From the NCBI RefSeq assembly GCF_001613065.1, contig NZ_BDBQ01000008.1:1-64000 (forward strand): a DNA stretch of 64,000 nucleotides, read 5' to 3'. The notes below the pieces were generated by a model. That model made no database searches and had not been told where the DNA came from. It saw only the letters and a list, made by a program, of their open reading frames with translations. A program made the position numbers and the translations under genes. Below, in pieces: positions 55,120 through 63,155 of the stretch (its first letter is position 1; every line of letters starts with the position of its first letter). This DNA is from Nocardia miyunensis NBRC 108239. Lineage in GTDB: Bacteria; Actinomycetota; Actinomycetes; Mycobacteriales; Mycobacteriaceae.

Positions 55120-56718
55120 ATGGAGACAACCACGCAGAGCGGGGCGACCACGCTGCCGCCGCGGATCAACAAGACGCTCATCGACCGGCTGACCGGGATG
55201 GTGACCGCGGGTACCGCCGGTGCGAAACGCGAACCCTACGAGATGATCGAGGTGTACACCGGCGCGGTCGTAGGCGAACTGCCGCAGTCCTCGCCCGAGG
55301 ACGTCGTCGCCGCCGCCGCCCAGGCGCGCGCCGCGCAGAAGGAGTGGGCGTCCTGGTCGGTCGAACGCCGACTCGAGGTCTTCGCGCGGTGGCACGAGCT
55401 GATCCTGCGCGAGATCGAAACCATCGCCGATCTCATCCAGATCGGCTGCGGCAAGACCCGCCGCATGGCGATCGAGGAGTCCTGCGATCCGCCGATGGTG
55501 GTCAGCCATTATCTCAAGACCGCCGCGCGAGTGCTGAAGCCCGAGCATCGCGGCGGCTACATGCCGGTCATCTCCAGCTCGATCCAGCAGCATCGGCCCA
55601 AGGGCGTGGTCGCGGTCATCGCGCCGTGGAACTTCCCGTTCGCCATCGCGATGTCCGATTCCACCCCGGCGCTGATCGCGGGCAACGGCGTGGTCCTCAA
55701 ACCGGACAACAAGACCGCGCTGTGCACGCTGTTCGGGGTGGAGTTGCTGTACAAGGCGGGTCTGCCGCGCGGACTGATGCAGGTCGTGTGCGGCGGCGGC
55801 CCCGACGTGGGCCCGACGCTGATCGAGAACTCCGATTACGTCATGTTCACCGGATCCACCGCCACCGGACGCACCATCGGCGAGCTGGCCGGGCGCAATC
55901 TGATCGGTTGCAGCCTCGAGCTGGGCGGTAAGAATCCGATGCTCGTGCTCGACGACGCGAATCTCGATGACGTGATTCCGGGCGCGGTCTTCGCGGTGTT
56001 CGGCAATACCGGCCAGGCGTGCATGCACATCGAGCGCATCTACGTGCACGACCGGGTCTACGACGAGTTCGTGCGCCGATTCGTCGCTGCCGCAGAGGAA
56101 TTGGGCTCGAAGGCAGGAGCGTCGTACGGGACCGACCCGGAATTCGGTTCGCTGGTGTCGCCGGATCAGCTCGCCCGGGTGGCCGAGCACGTCGAGGACG
56201 CCCGTGCCAAGGGCGCGACCGTACTGACCGGTGGCAAGGCACGTCCGGACATCGGCCCGGCGTTCTACGAACCGACCGTGCTGACCGGGGTGACTCCGGA
56301 GATGACCCACGCGACCGTGGAGACCTTCGGACCGGTCGTCACCATCTACAAGTTCAGCTCCGAGCGGGATGCGATCGAGCAGGCCAATGCCACCACCTAC
56401 GGCCTCAACGCGAGCGTGTGGAGTCGGAATCTGGCTCGTGCGGAGCAGATCGCCGGGCAGCTCGAGGCGGGGAACGTCAACGTCAACGATGGTTTCGTGG
56501 TCACCTACTCGTCCAAGGCGACGCCGTCGGGCGGCCTCAAGCAGTCCGGGGTCGGTACCCGGCACGGTGACGCGGGCCTGCTCAAGTACACCGATTCGGT
56601 CAATATCGGCGTGCAGAAGCGGCAGGTGATGGCGGCCCGCGCGGCCATGCCCTATGCCAGGCAGTTGCGGACCACGCTGCTGACGTTGCGGATGATGCGG
56701 CGGTTGCGGTTGCGCTGA
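55120..56718 (+). CDS. Aldehyde dehydrogenase, succinate-semialdehyde dehydrogenase (GabD2)-like
   Basis: This 532-aa enzyme is of the ALDH superfamily, close to the GabD2 type: QHRPKGVVAVIAPWNFPFAIAMSD near residue 162, VVLKPDNKTA near 190, the cofactor/Glu motif LIGCSLELGGKNPMLVLDDANLDD near 262, catalytic Cys in GNTGQACMHIERIYV near 299-313, and ETFGPVVTIYKFSS near 400. The basic C-terminal tail (RQLRTTLLTLRMMRRLRLR) is unusual. Start ATG 55120 has GGGAGA upstream; a GTG at 55078 is possible. The KstR-type site and the sterol context suggest an aldehyde from side-chain or ring degradation, comparable in place to Rv0768 (aldA) from memory. Confidence 0.85.
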   Translation: METTTQSGATTLPPRINKTLIDRLTGMVTAGTAGAKREPYEMIEVYTGAVVGELPQSSPEDVVAAAAQARAAQKEWASWSVERRLEVFARWHELILREIETIADLIQIGCGKTRRMAIEESCDPPMVVSHYLKTAARVLKPEHRGGYMPVISSSIQQHRPKGVVAVIAPWNFPFAIAMSDSTPALIAGNGVVLKPDNKTALCTLFGVELLYKAGLPRGLMQVVCGGGPDVGPTLIENSDYVMFTGSTATGRTIGELAGRNLIGCSLELGGKNPMLVLDDANLDDVIPGAVFAVFGNTGQACMHIERIYVHDRVYDEFVRRFVAAAEELGSKAGASYGTDPEFGSLVSPDQLARVAEHVEDARAKGATVLTGGKARPDIGPAFYEPTVLTGVTPEMTHATVETFGPVVTIYKFSSERDAIEQANATTYGLNASVWSRNLARAEQIAGQLEAGNVNVNDGFVVTYSSKATPSGGLKQSGVGTRHGDAGLLKYTDSVNIGVQKRQVMAARAAMPYARQLRTTLLTLRMMRRLRLR

Positions 56719-56736
56719 GGCGTTCCGCCTTGCGGC

Positions 56737-56766
56737 TGCGGACCGGTTCCTCGTTGCCGGTCCGCA
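56737..56766. terminator. Bidirectional terminator hairpin
   Basis: TGCGGACCGG (56737-56746) pairs perfectly with CCGGTCCGCA (56757-56766) across a 10-nt loop, between the aldehyde dehydrogenase and the convergent NiCoT gene. Confidence 0.8.
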
Positions 56767-56806
56767 CCCGCACATTTCTTGTATTCGCTTGCGGGATGCG
56801 CTGAGG

Positions 56807-57910
56807 TTATTCGGAAGTGTTTACCGCCCAGCGCTTCTCGACCTTCGCCAGTCGCCAGTATGCGACGGCGGCGATCCACGCCAGCACGAACAACCCGACG
56901 ATGGCGAAGCCGACATTGTTCAGATCGATGCCCGAGATCCACCCGGTGACCGGATCGGTGAGCCGAGCGTCGTTGTGCAGCACCGTGATCAGCTCGATCG
57001 AGCCGATCAGGATGGCGACCGCGATGGACAGTCCGGTGATGGTCAGGTTGTAGAAGATCTTGCGGACCGGATCGGCGAAGGCCCAGTCGTAGGCGACGTT
57101 CATGAACAGCCCGTCCACGGTGTCCATCAGACTCATTCCGGCCGCGAACAGCAGGGGCAGCACCACGATCGCGTACCAGGGCAGTCCGGCGGCGGCTCCG
57201 GAACCGGCCATCGCGAGCAGGGCGACCTCGGTGGCGGTGTCGAAGCCCAGGCCGAACAGTATGCCCACCGGGTACACGTGCGCGGGCCGGGTCACCATGC
57301 GCATCACCGGACGCAGCAGCCGGGCCAGGAAGCCGCGCGCGTCCAGGGCCGCCTCGAGTTCCGCATCGTTGTACGCGCCCTCGCGCATCTTGCGGAATAC
57401 CCGCCAGATGCCAACCAGCGCAACGATGTTCAGCAGTCCGATGAGATAGAGGAACGAACCCGAGGCCAGGGTCGATATGGTGCCCAGGGTTTTGCGGGTC
57501 GGCGAGTCGTCGTCGACGAGCGTGCCGACCGCCCGTGCGCCCAGCACGATGAGCGCCGCCAGGACGAACACGATCGTGGAATGCCCCATGGCGAACCAGA
57601 ATCCGACCGCCTTGGGTCGTTTGCCGTCGGTCATCAGCTTGCGAGTGGTGTTGTCGATGGCCGCGATATGGTCGGCGTCGAAGGCGTGCCGCAATCCGAA
57701 GGTGTAGGCGGTCAGGCCGAGTCCGACGCCGAAGACCTGGGTACCGATGTGATAGCTGTGCGGTGCGATCGCGCCGAACAGCAGTCCGAATCCGACCAGA
57801 TGCATCACCACGACTACGCCGAGCAGGGTGGCCGCCTCGAGCCAGTCGCGGCGATTCCAGTCGTGCAGGACGTCACGCAGGACGCGTCGGGTGGTCGCTT
57901 CGGGGGCCAT
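56807..57910 (-). CDS. NiCoT-family nickel/cobalt transporter
   Basis: This 367-aa membrane protein has eight or so TM helices. It carries the NiCoT signature RHAFDADHIAAIDN near residue 64 (TM II metal-selectivity motif), FALGHSTIV-type FAMGHSTIVFVLA near 91, and GLGFDTATEVALLAM near 214. It imports Co2+ or Ni2+ through the cytoplasmic membrane. ATG 57910 follows AAGGGTGGT. A cobalamin riboswitch immediately upstream implies repression when B12 is plentiful, so cobalt is the more likely substrate. Confidence 0.93.
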   Translation of the reverse strand: MAPEATTRRVLRDVLHDWNRRDWLEAATLLGVVVVMHLVGFGLLFGAIAPHSYHIGTQVFGVGLGLTAYTFGLRHAFDADHIAAIDNTTRKLMTDGKRPKAVGFWFAMGHSTIVFVLAALIVLGARAVGTLVDDDSPTRKTLGTISTLASGSFLYLIGLLNIVALVGIWRVFRKMREGAYNDAELEAALDARGFLARLLRPVMRMVTRPAHVYPVGILFGLGFDTATEVALLAMAGSGAAAGLPWYAIVVLPLLFAAGMSLMDTVDGLFMNVAYDWAFADPVRKIFYNLTITGLSIAVAILIGSIELITVLHNDARLTDPVTGWISGIDLNNVGFAIVGLFVLAWIAAVAYWRLAKVEKRWAVNTSE

Positions 57911-57944
57911 GACGGGCACCACCCTTCTGGGGATCTCGCGTCCC

Positions 57945-58070
57945 CGTCCGTGGTACGCGACGAGACGGGGTCTGACTCCCAGCAAGCTGGACACAGTGGC
58001 GCGACCGCACCGGATTCACACCGGTTTCCCGTTCTCGTCGCGAAAGAACTTCGATGGAATATAACCCAGC
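57945..58070 (-). ncRNA. Cobalamin riboswitch of the NiCoT gene
   Basis: On the minus strand the leader reads GGGAAACCGGTGTGAATCCGG, then TGCGGTCGCGCCACTGTG, then GAGTCAGACCCC; these are the conserved core elements of the B12 riboswitch (the CCGGTG/CCGG stem, GCCACTG and the AGTCAGA box). The structure lies 40-160 bp before the transporter start and could sequester its AAGGGTGG ribosome site, with GGACGGGGACGCGAGATCCCC forming an expression platform stem. The exact 5' limit is uncertain. Confidence 0.9.
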
Positions 58071-58201
58071 TTCCGAGCCCCCCTCCCGCGACCTGCGATT
58101 CCCCGAGATTCGCGGCGAGTTCGCCAACTGGCCGAATATGTCGATTTTCTGGCCGCGAGACTCTCGTTCCAGGCCGTGCGCACTACCTATGGTGTGGACC
58201 T

Positions 58202-59896
58202 ATGACGCATTACGACGTGCTGGTCATCGGGTCCGGCTTCGGGGGCAGTGTGACGGCTCTTCGGCTGACCGAGAAGGGGTATCGGGTCGGCGTGCTCGAG
58301 ACCGGCCGTCGCTTCGCCGACGACGAGTTCGCGAAGAACTCCTGGCATATGCGCCAGTATCTGTGGGCGCCCAAGCTGGGCTGCTTCGGGATCCAGCGGA
58401 TGACGCTGCTGAACGACACGTTCATCATGAGCGGATCCGGCGTGGGCGGTGGTTCGCTGGTCTACGCCAACACGCTCTACGAGGCTCCCGAGCAGTTCTA
58501 TCGGGACAAGCAGTGGGCGCACATCACCGATTGGCGCGATGAGCTCGCCCCGCACTACGACCAGGCGCGCCGGATGCTCGGCGTCACCACCAACCCGGCC
58601 ACCACGCCCTCGGATCGGGTGCTGTTGGAGGTCGCGGAGGACCTCGGCATCGCCGACACCTATCGGCGCACCCCGGTCGGCGTGCTGTTCGCCGATGCGG
58701 ACGCCCGGCCCGGCAACGACGTCGAAGATCCGTTCTTCGGCGGCGCCGGGCCGGCGCGGCGGACCTGCACGCACTGCGGCGAATGTATGACCGGCTGCCG
58801 CCACGGCGCGAAGAACACGTTGGTCAAGAACTATCTGTATCTTGCCGAAAAGGCCGGCGCCACAGTGCATCCGCTGACCACCGCGGTCACCGTGCGGCCG
58901 TTGCCCGACGGCGGCTATGCGATCGACACCGTGCGGACCGGGCGGTGGATTCGCAAGGGGCGCAAGACTTTCACCGCCGATCAGGTGGTGTTCTCGGCGG
59001 CGGCGCTGGGCACTCAGCAGTTGCTGCACAATCTGCGTGATCGCGGTGTGCTGCCGGATATCTCGCCGCGCCTGGGGCATCTGGCGCGCACCAACTCCGA
59101 GGCGGTGCTCGCCGCGCGTTCGCGGCGCGAGGACACCGATTTCACTCGGGGCGTGGCGATCACATCCTCGATCCATCCCAACGACCACACCCACATCGAG
59201 CCGGTGCGCTACGGCAAGGGCTCCAATGCGATGAGCCTGCTGACCACGGTGCTGGTCGACGGCCAGGAGGGCAAGCGCCGCTGGGTGCTGGGCGTGCGCG
59301 AAATGGTCAGGCAGCGAAGGGATCTGGCGAAGCTGCACAATCCGCGGCACTGGTCCGAACGGATGATCGGCCTGCTGGTGATGCAGAATCTGGACAACTC
59401 GATCATCACCTACAACAAGCGCGGACTGCTCGGCCGCCGGATGACCACCAAACCGGGCCCGGGACAGGCCCCGCCCGCGTGGATTCCCGAGGGCAACGAT
59501 GTCACCAGGCGCGTCGCGGCGAAGATCGACGGCATCCCGCAGGGCAGCTGGACCGAATTGGCGAACGTCCCGATCACCGGCCACTTCATCGGCGGCTGCG
59601 CGATCGGCGATTCGCCCGAGACCGGCGTCGTCGATCCCTATCAGCGTCTCTACGGCTACGAGGGTCTGCACATCGTGGACGGCTCGACCATCTCGGCCAA
59701 CCTCGGCGTCAACCCGTCCCTGACCATCACCGCCCAGTCCGAACGCGCAATGTCGTTGTGGCCCAACAAGGGTGAGCGCGACCCGCGTCCGGCCCTGGGT
59801 GAGCCGTACCGCCGCGTCGCCCCGATCGCGCCGAAGTCCCCGGTCGTCCCCCAGGCCGCCCCGGCGGCCCTGCGCCTGCCGATCACTCCGGTCTGA
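58202..59896 (+). CDS. choD: Cholesterol oxidase/GMC oxidoreductase ChoD
   Basis: This 564-aa flavoprotein matches mycobacterial ChoD (Rv3409c): MTHYDVLVIGSGFGGSVTALRL at the start (FAD fold), SGSGVGGGSLVYANTLYEAP near 79, HPxxG-equivalent GHFIGGCAIGDSPETGVVDPYQRLYGYEGLHIVDGS near 460-495, and the terminal NLGVNPSLTITAQSERAMSLWP. Near residue 190 a cluster CTHCGECMTGCRHGAKNT gives four cysteines in C-x2-C-x3-C-type spacing, a feature of this subfamily. Oxidation of the sterol 3-beta-hydroxyl has been attributed to ChoD, but its contribution to cholesterol catabolism in mycobacteria is disputed. No signal peptide. ATG 58202 is the natural start. Confidence 0.9.
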   Translation: MTHYDVLVIGSGFGGSVTALRLTEKGYRVGVLETGRRFADDEFAKNSWHMRQYLWAPKLGCFGIQRMTLLNDTFIMSGSGVGGGSLVYANTLYEAPEQFYRDKQWAHITDWRDELAPHYDQARRMLGVTTNPATTPSDRVLLEVAEDLGIADTYRRTPVGVLFADADARPGNDVEDPFFGGAGPARRTCTHCGECMTGCRHGAKNTLVKNYLYLAEKAGATVHPLTTAVTVRPLPDGGYAIDTVRTGRWIRKGRKTFTADQVVFSAAALGTQQLLHNLRDRGVLPDISPRLGHLARTNSEAVLAARSRREDTDFTRGVAITSSIHPNDHTHIEPVRYGKGSNAMSLLTTVLVDGQEGKRRWVLGVREMVRQRRDLAKLHNPRHWSERMIGLLVMQNLDNSIITYNKRGLLGRRMTTKPGPGQAPPAWIPEGNDVTRRVAAKIDGIPQGSWTELANVPITGHFIGGCAIGDSPETGVVDPYQRLYGYEGLHIVDGSTISANLGVNPSLTITAQSERAMSLWPNKGERDPRPALGEPYRRVAPIAPKSPVVPQAAPAALRLPITPV

Positions 59897-59910
59897 GCCC
59901 CGCCGGATCG

Positions 59911-59945
59911 GACCAGGGCCCCCAGCCATGCCGGGGCCCCTGGTC
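59911..59945 (+). terminator. Intrinsic-type terminator after choD
   Basis: GACCAGGGCCCCC at 59911-59923 pairs with GGGGCCCCTGGTC at 59933-59945 with one offset, followed by TTGTTCGTGCTT. It lies 14 bp after the choD stop. Confidence 0.8.
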
Positions 59946-60143
59946 TTGTTCGTGCTTGCTGTCGGCGAACTCGCCATCGCCGTCCGGAGGCGTCGAATGC
60001 GGACCCCTACGCCCGTGATCAGGCACTCCGGCGTGTAGGCATCGGTGATCTCGCCGACAGGTCGGTCAGCGCGTGTGGCGACGGTTGCGGATCGCGGAGT
60101 GGCCGGCTTCAGCGGTGTGGCCCGATCGGGATCGGCAGAATAG

Positions 60144-60199
60144 TTAAGTAATTGCTTGACTATTGTTTCGCTGAGCGTGAAACTTAAGCCTGTGCTTAA
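60144..60199. promoter_or_regulatory. Two matched ArsR-type operators with a -35 element
   Basis: TTAAGTAATTGCTTGA (60144-60159) and TTAAGCCTGTGCTTAA (60184-60199) are two versions of the same 16-bp palindrome TTAAGy-N4-GCTTrA, with centres exactly 40 bp apart. The first overlaps a TTGACT -35 element (60156-60161); the second overlaps the start of the ArsR gene. They are presumably bound by the ArsR-type protein encoded there. Confidence 0.7.
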
Positions 60200-60533
60200 C
60201 CATGCTGAGCGGATCGACCGGATCTTCCGCGCTCTCGCGGACCCGACTCGGCGGCAGCTGATCGAACGGCTGAGTGCCGGTCCCGCGGCGGTCAGTGCGC
60301 TGGCCGAGCCGCTGGACATGTCGCTGGCGGCGGTTGTTCAGCATGTGCAGGTGCTGCAGGATGCCGGGCTCGTCCGGTCCGAGAAGGTCGGCCGGGTTCG
60401 CACCTGTCAACTTGTGCCCGATGCGCTGGCGCCGATCCAGGAGTGGATCTCAGCGCGCCGGACGCCGTGGGAGAGCCGTCTCGATGCGCTCGGTGAGGTG
60501 CTCGCCGAACGTCCAGGAACCGATCAGGAGTAG
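60192..60533 (+). CDS. ArsR-family winged-helix regulator
   Basis: This 113-aa regulator has HAERIDRIFRALADPTRRQLIERLSAGPAAVSAL in the N-terminal half in segments, the recognition helix MSLAAVVQHVQVLQDAGLV near residues 46-64, and the wing SEKVGRVRTCQL. It lacks the metal-binding CxC of ArsR/SmtB and belongs to the type that precedes SRPBCC (AHSA1) genes. GTG 60192 gives VLNHAERIDRIF, the usual opening of this group; GTG 60177 and TTG 60156 are in frame upstream. The AHSA1 gene starts 2 bp after its stop. Confidence 0.85.
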   Translation: MLNHAERIDRIFRALADPTRRQLIERLSAGPAAVSALAEPLDMSLAAVVQHVQVLQDAGLVRSEKVGRVRTCQLVPDALAPIQEWISARRTPWESRLDALGEVLAERPGTDQE

Positions 60534-60535
60534 TC

Positions 60536-60988
60536 ATGTCCGAACAGTCCGTCGTCCACGCCACCTTCATCATCGAACGCGAATACCCCGTCGCACCGGC
60601 GGCCGTCTTCGCCGCCTGGTCGGACCCGGCGACCAAGGCCCGCTGGTTCGCGGGCGGGAATTCCGATCACGAGCTCGACTTCCGGGTCGGCGGCCGGGAG
60701 GTCGCGCGCGGCGCGGTCGACGACACGGTGATCACCTTCGAGACCGCCTACCGCGACATCGTCCCGGACGCCCGCATCGTCTACACCTCCACGCTCAGCG
60801 AGGGCGAGGTCCTCTCGACCGTCTCGCTCACCACCGTCGAATTCGCCGCCACCGATTCGGGCGCTCGCCTCACCCTCACCGAACACGGTGCCTACCTCGA
60901 CGGGCGCGAACAGCCCTCCTGGCGTGAGCAGGGCACCGGTGATCAACTCACCGCGCTGGGAGAAGTCCTCACCGCAGCGGTGAAGTAG
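60536..60988 (+). CDS. SRPBCC/AHSA1-family protein
   Basis: This 150-aa START-like protein matches the bacterial AHSA1 group: FIIEREYPVAPAAVFAAWSDPATKARWFAGG near residues 11-41, FRVGGREVARG near 51, and a C-terminal helix with WREQGTGDQLTALGEVL. The ArsR-SRPBCC pairing is very common in actinobacteria; these genes respond to unknown small molecules and the SRPBCC protein probably binds the ligand. Coupled to the ArsR gene by a 2-bp gap. Confidence 0.9.
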   Translation: MSEQSVVHATFIIEREYPVAPAAVFAAWSDPATKARWFAGGNSDHELDFRVGGREVARGAVDDTVITFETAYRDIVPDARIVYTSTLSEGEVLSTVSLTTVEFAATDSGARLTLTEHGAYLDGREQPSWREQGTGDQLTALGEVLTAAVK

Positions 60989-61091
60989 GCATCAAAGCCT
61001 CGATCTGAACCGGCGCACAGTCGGATTCGCCGCCCGGCTGGGGCTGTGGCAAACTCGGAGACAGCGATAGCCGAGTCCCCTGGGAGGGGCG

Positions 61092-61988
61092 GTGACCAAG
61101 AGTACGACCTCCGTCGCACAGTTGCGCGAGGGAGACGAGGACTCCGGCGGGGACCCCGCAGTGGCGCGTCGCCTGCTGGGTACTCGATTACGGACGCTGC
61201 GGGTGGCTGCCGGTCTCAAGGGGTACGACGTCGGCCGGGCGATCGGGGCGTCGCATTCGAAGATCAGTCGGCTCGAGTCCGGTTTGCTGGGGTTCCGGCT
61301 GCCGGATCTGGAGAAGTTGCTGACGTTGTACGGGGTCGCCGATACCGCGCGGCGCACCGAGTACGTAGATCTCGCGCGAGGGGCCAATGCGCCCGGACAC
61401 CGGCACATCGATGTCGCGCCGCGCTGGTACGACACCTACCTCGCCTTCGAGGATTCGGCCACATTGCTGCGGAGTTATTCGCCCGGCGTCGTTCCCGAAC
61501 TGTTGCAGACCCCCGAGTACGCGCGGGAGCTGCTGGATATCGCCCATCCGAGCGCTCCCGACGACACGGGGCACACGGAACTGCTGGAACAACGTCAGCG
61601 GCGGCTGACCGGGCCCGACCCGTTGCGGCTGTGGGTGCTGCTGGAGCAGTCCGTGCTGCGCCGCCAGCTCGGCAGTACGCAGGTCTGGCGGGCCCAGCTC
61701 GAGCATCTGGGCCGGGTCGGCGAGCTGGTGAACGTGACGATCCAGATCGTGCCCGACCATGTGTGCGGCCCGGTGCTCAGTGCGGTGCCGTTCGCTCTGA
61801 TGCGGTTCGGCAATCCGGATCTGTCCGATGTCGTGCATCTGTATCACGCCACCGGTGCCCAGTTCCTCGATCGGCCGGGGGATCTGGACGTCTACCATTC
61901 GATCTGGGATCGCTTGTCCGTCAAGGCGCTTCAGCCCGATCGGTCGATCCGGATCATCGAAGGTGTGGCCTGCGGGGCCGCGGTCTGA
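61092..61988 (+). CDS. XRE-family regulator with DUF5753 domain
   Basis: This 298-aa protein has an HTH_31/XRE domain near residues 28-85 (LGTRLRTLRVAAGLKGYDVGRAIGASHSKISRLESG in segments) followed by DUF5753 (about 105-290), with SYSPGVVPELLQTPEYAREL and LEQSVLRRQLG. Such regulators are found in large numbers in Streptomyces and Nocardia and often pair with small DUF397 proteins; no DUF397 gene is adjacent here. GTG 61092 follows GGGAGGGG. Confidence 0.92.
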   Translation: MTKSTTSVAQLREGDEDSGGDPAVARRLLGTRLRTLRVAAGLKGYDVGRAIGASHSKISRLESGLLGFRLPDLEKLLTLYGVADTARRTEYVDLARGANAPGHRHIDVAPRWYDTYLAFEDSATLLRSYSPGVVPELLQTPEYARELLDIAHPSAPDDTGHTELLEQRQRRLTGPDPLRLWVLLEQSVLRRQLGSTQVWRAQLEHLGRVGELVNVTIQIVPDHVCGPVLSAVPFALMRFGNPDLSDVVHLYHATGAQFLDRPGDLDVYHSIWDRLSVKALQPDRSIRIIEGVACGAAV

Positions 61989-62039
61989 TCGCGCTCCGGT
62001 TCGGGAATCCTTGCCGCCGTTGATATCTCGATACTCCGG

Positions 62040-62840
62040 TCACGGTTTGCGGGCGACCGCACCGTAGGCGTCGAGTGGTTCGGTGGTTCCGATTCGGCGC
62101 ACCGGCCGCCAATCGGTGATCCGCACCATTCCCGGTTCCACCATCTCCAGACCTTCGAAACAGCTGGCGAGTTGTTCCGGGCTGCGCAGGACATACGGTG
62201 CGCCACCGGCTTCGACCAGCTTGCGACCGCCTTCCCGAACCGCGTCGCCGGTATCGGTCCCGTCCCACAGCACCAGATGGCTGCCCGCGCTCATCGGCGT
62301 GATCAGGCGGCCGACGATATCGCGCACCACGGCGAGATCCGGTTCATAACCCATGACGCCCATGAACAGCACCGCCGTCGGGTGGGAGAGGTCCAGTACC
62401 CGCGCCGCGCGCTCGAGTATCCGATCGGGATCGTGATAGTCGGCGGAGACGTAGGTGGTCACGCCTCCGGGGCTGGTGCCGGTCAGCAGCGCGCGGGCGT
62501 GGGCCAGTACGAGCGGATCGTTGTCCACGTAGACGATCCGGGATTCCGGTGCGATGTCCTGCGCCACCTCGTGCGTGTTCTGCATGTTGGGCAGCCCGGT
62601 GCCGATGTCGATGAACTGCCGGATCCCGGCCTCGGCGGCCAGGTAGCTCACCACCTTGATCAGGAACTCCCGCGACAGCCTGGCCATCCGCACGATATCG
62701 GGATACACCGCGGCCACCGCATCCCCGGCCGCCCGATCGGACGGGTAGTTGTCCTGCCCACCCATCCAGTAGTTCCAGATCCGCGCCGCCTGCGGCGTGT
62801 CGACGTCGATCTCCGCGACCGGCTCACCCTCGTCGCCCAT
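62040..62840 (-). CDS. SAM-dependent methyltransferase, PF04672 (DUF574) family
   Basis: This 266-aa protein has the features of the actinobacterial S-adenosyl methyltransferase family: DVDTPQAARIWNYWMGGQDNYPSDRAAGD near residue 12, FLIKVVSYLAAEAGIRQFIDIGTGLPNMQNTHEVAQ near 59-94, VYVDNDPLVLAHARALLTG near 103, and the acidic VLFMGVMGYEPD near 157. No substrate is known for the family. It is convergent with the XRE-DUF5753 gene, a frequent neighbour type. ATG 62840 is preceded by AGGATG. Confidence 0.9.
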   Translation of the reverse strand: MGDEGEPVAEIDVDTPQAARIWNYWMGGQDNYPSDRAAGDAVAAVYPDIVRMARLSREFLIKVVSYLAAEAGIRQFIDIGTGLPNMQNTHEVAQDIAPESRIVYVDNDPLVLAHARALLTGTSPGGVTTYVSADYHDPDRILERAARVLDLSHPTAVLFMGVMGYEPDLAVVRDIVGRLITPMSAGSHLVLWDGTDTGDAVREGGRKLVEAGGAPYVLRSPEQLASCFEGLEMVEPGMVRITDWRPVRRIGTTEPLDAYGAVARKP

Positions 62841-62976
62841 CCTGATCCCTACCTCGGTCCCCCCGGACCTCCCCCCGATGGTACGCACCAACATCCCCCG
62901 TTGCCCCACAACAGATCTGCAACCAGTGCGAGCCCTGTTGAAAGGAGTGCGCAGAAAACGCCGCGAAAAAGAGTAA

Positions 62977-63003
62977 GGCCCCTGACCATGAAGATCAGGG
63001 GCC
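62977..63003 (-). terminator. Intrinsic terminator of tRNA-Pro
   Basis: GGCCCCTGA (62977-62985) pairs perfectly with TCAGGGGCC (62995-63003). On the minus strand the hairpin is followed by TTACTCTTTTTCG, a proper U-rich tract, 22 bp after the tRNA end. Confidence 0.92.
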
Positions 63004-63025
63004 CTGTCGTGTCTCCACACACGAG

Positions 63026-63099
<74 letters not shown>

Positions 63100-63155
63100 C
63101 GTTGTGAACCTGGAGTAGCTTACAACAGGGCGGGCTCAGACGTTAAATCGGCAGG

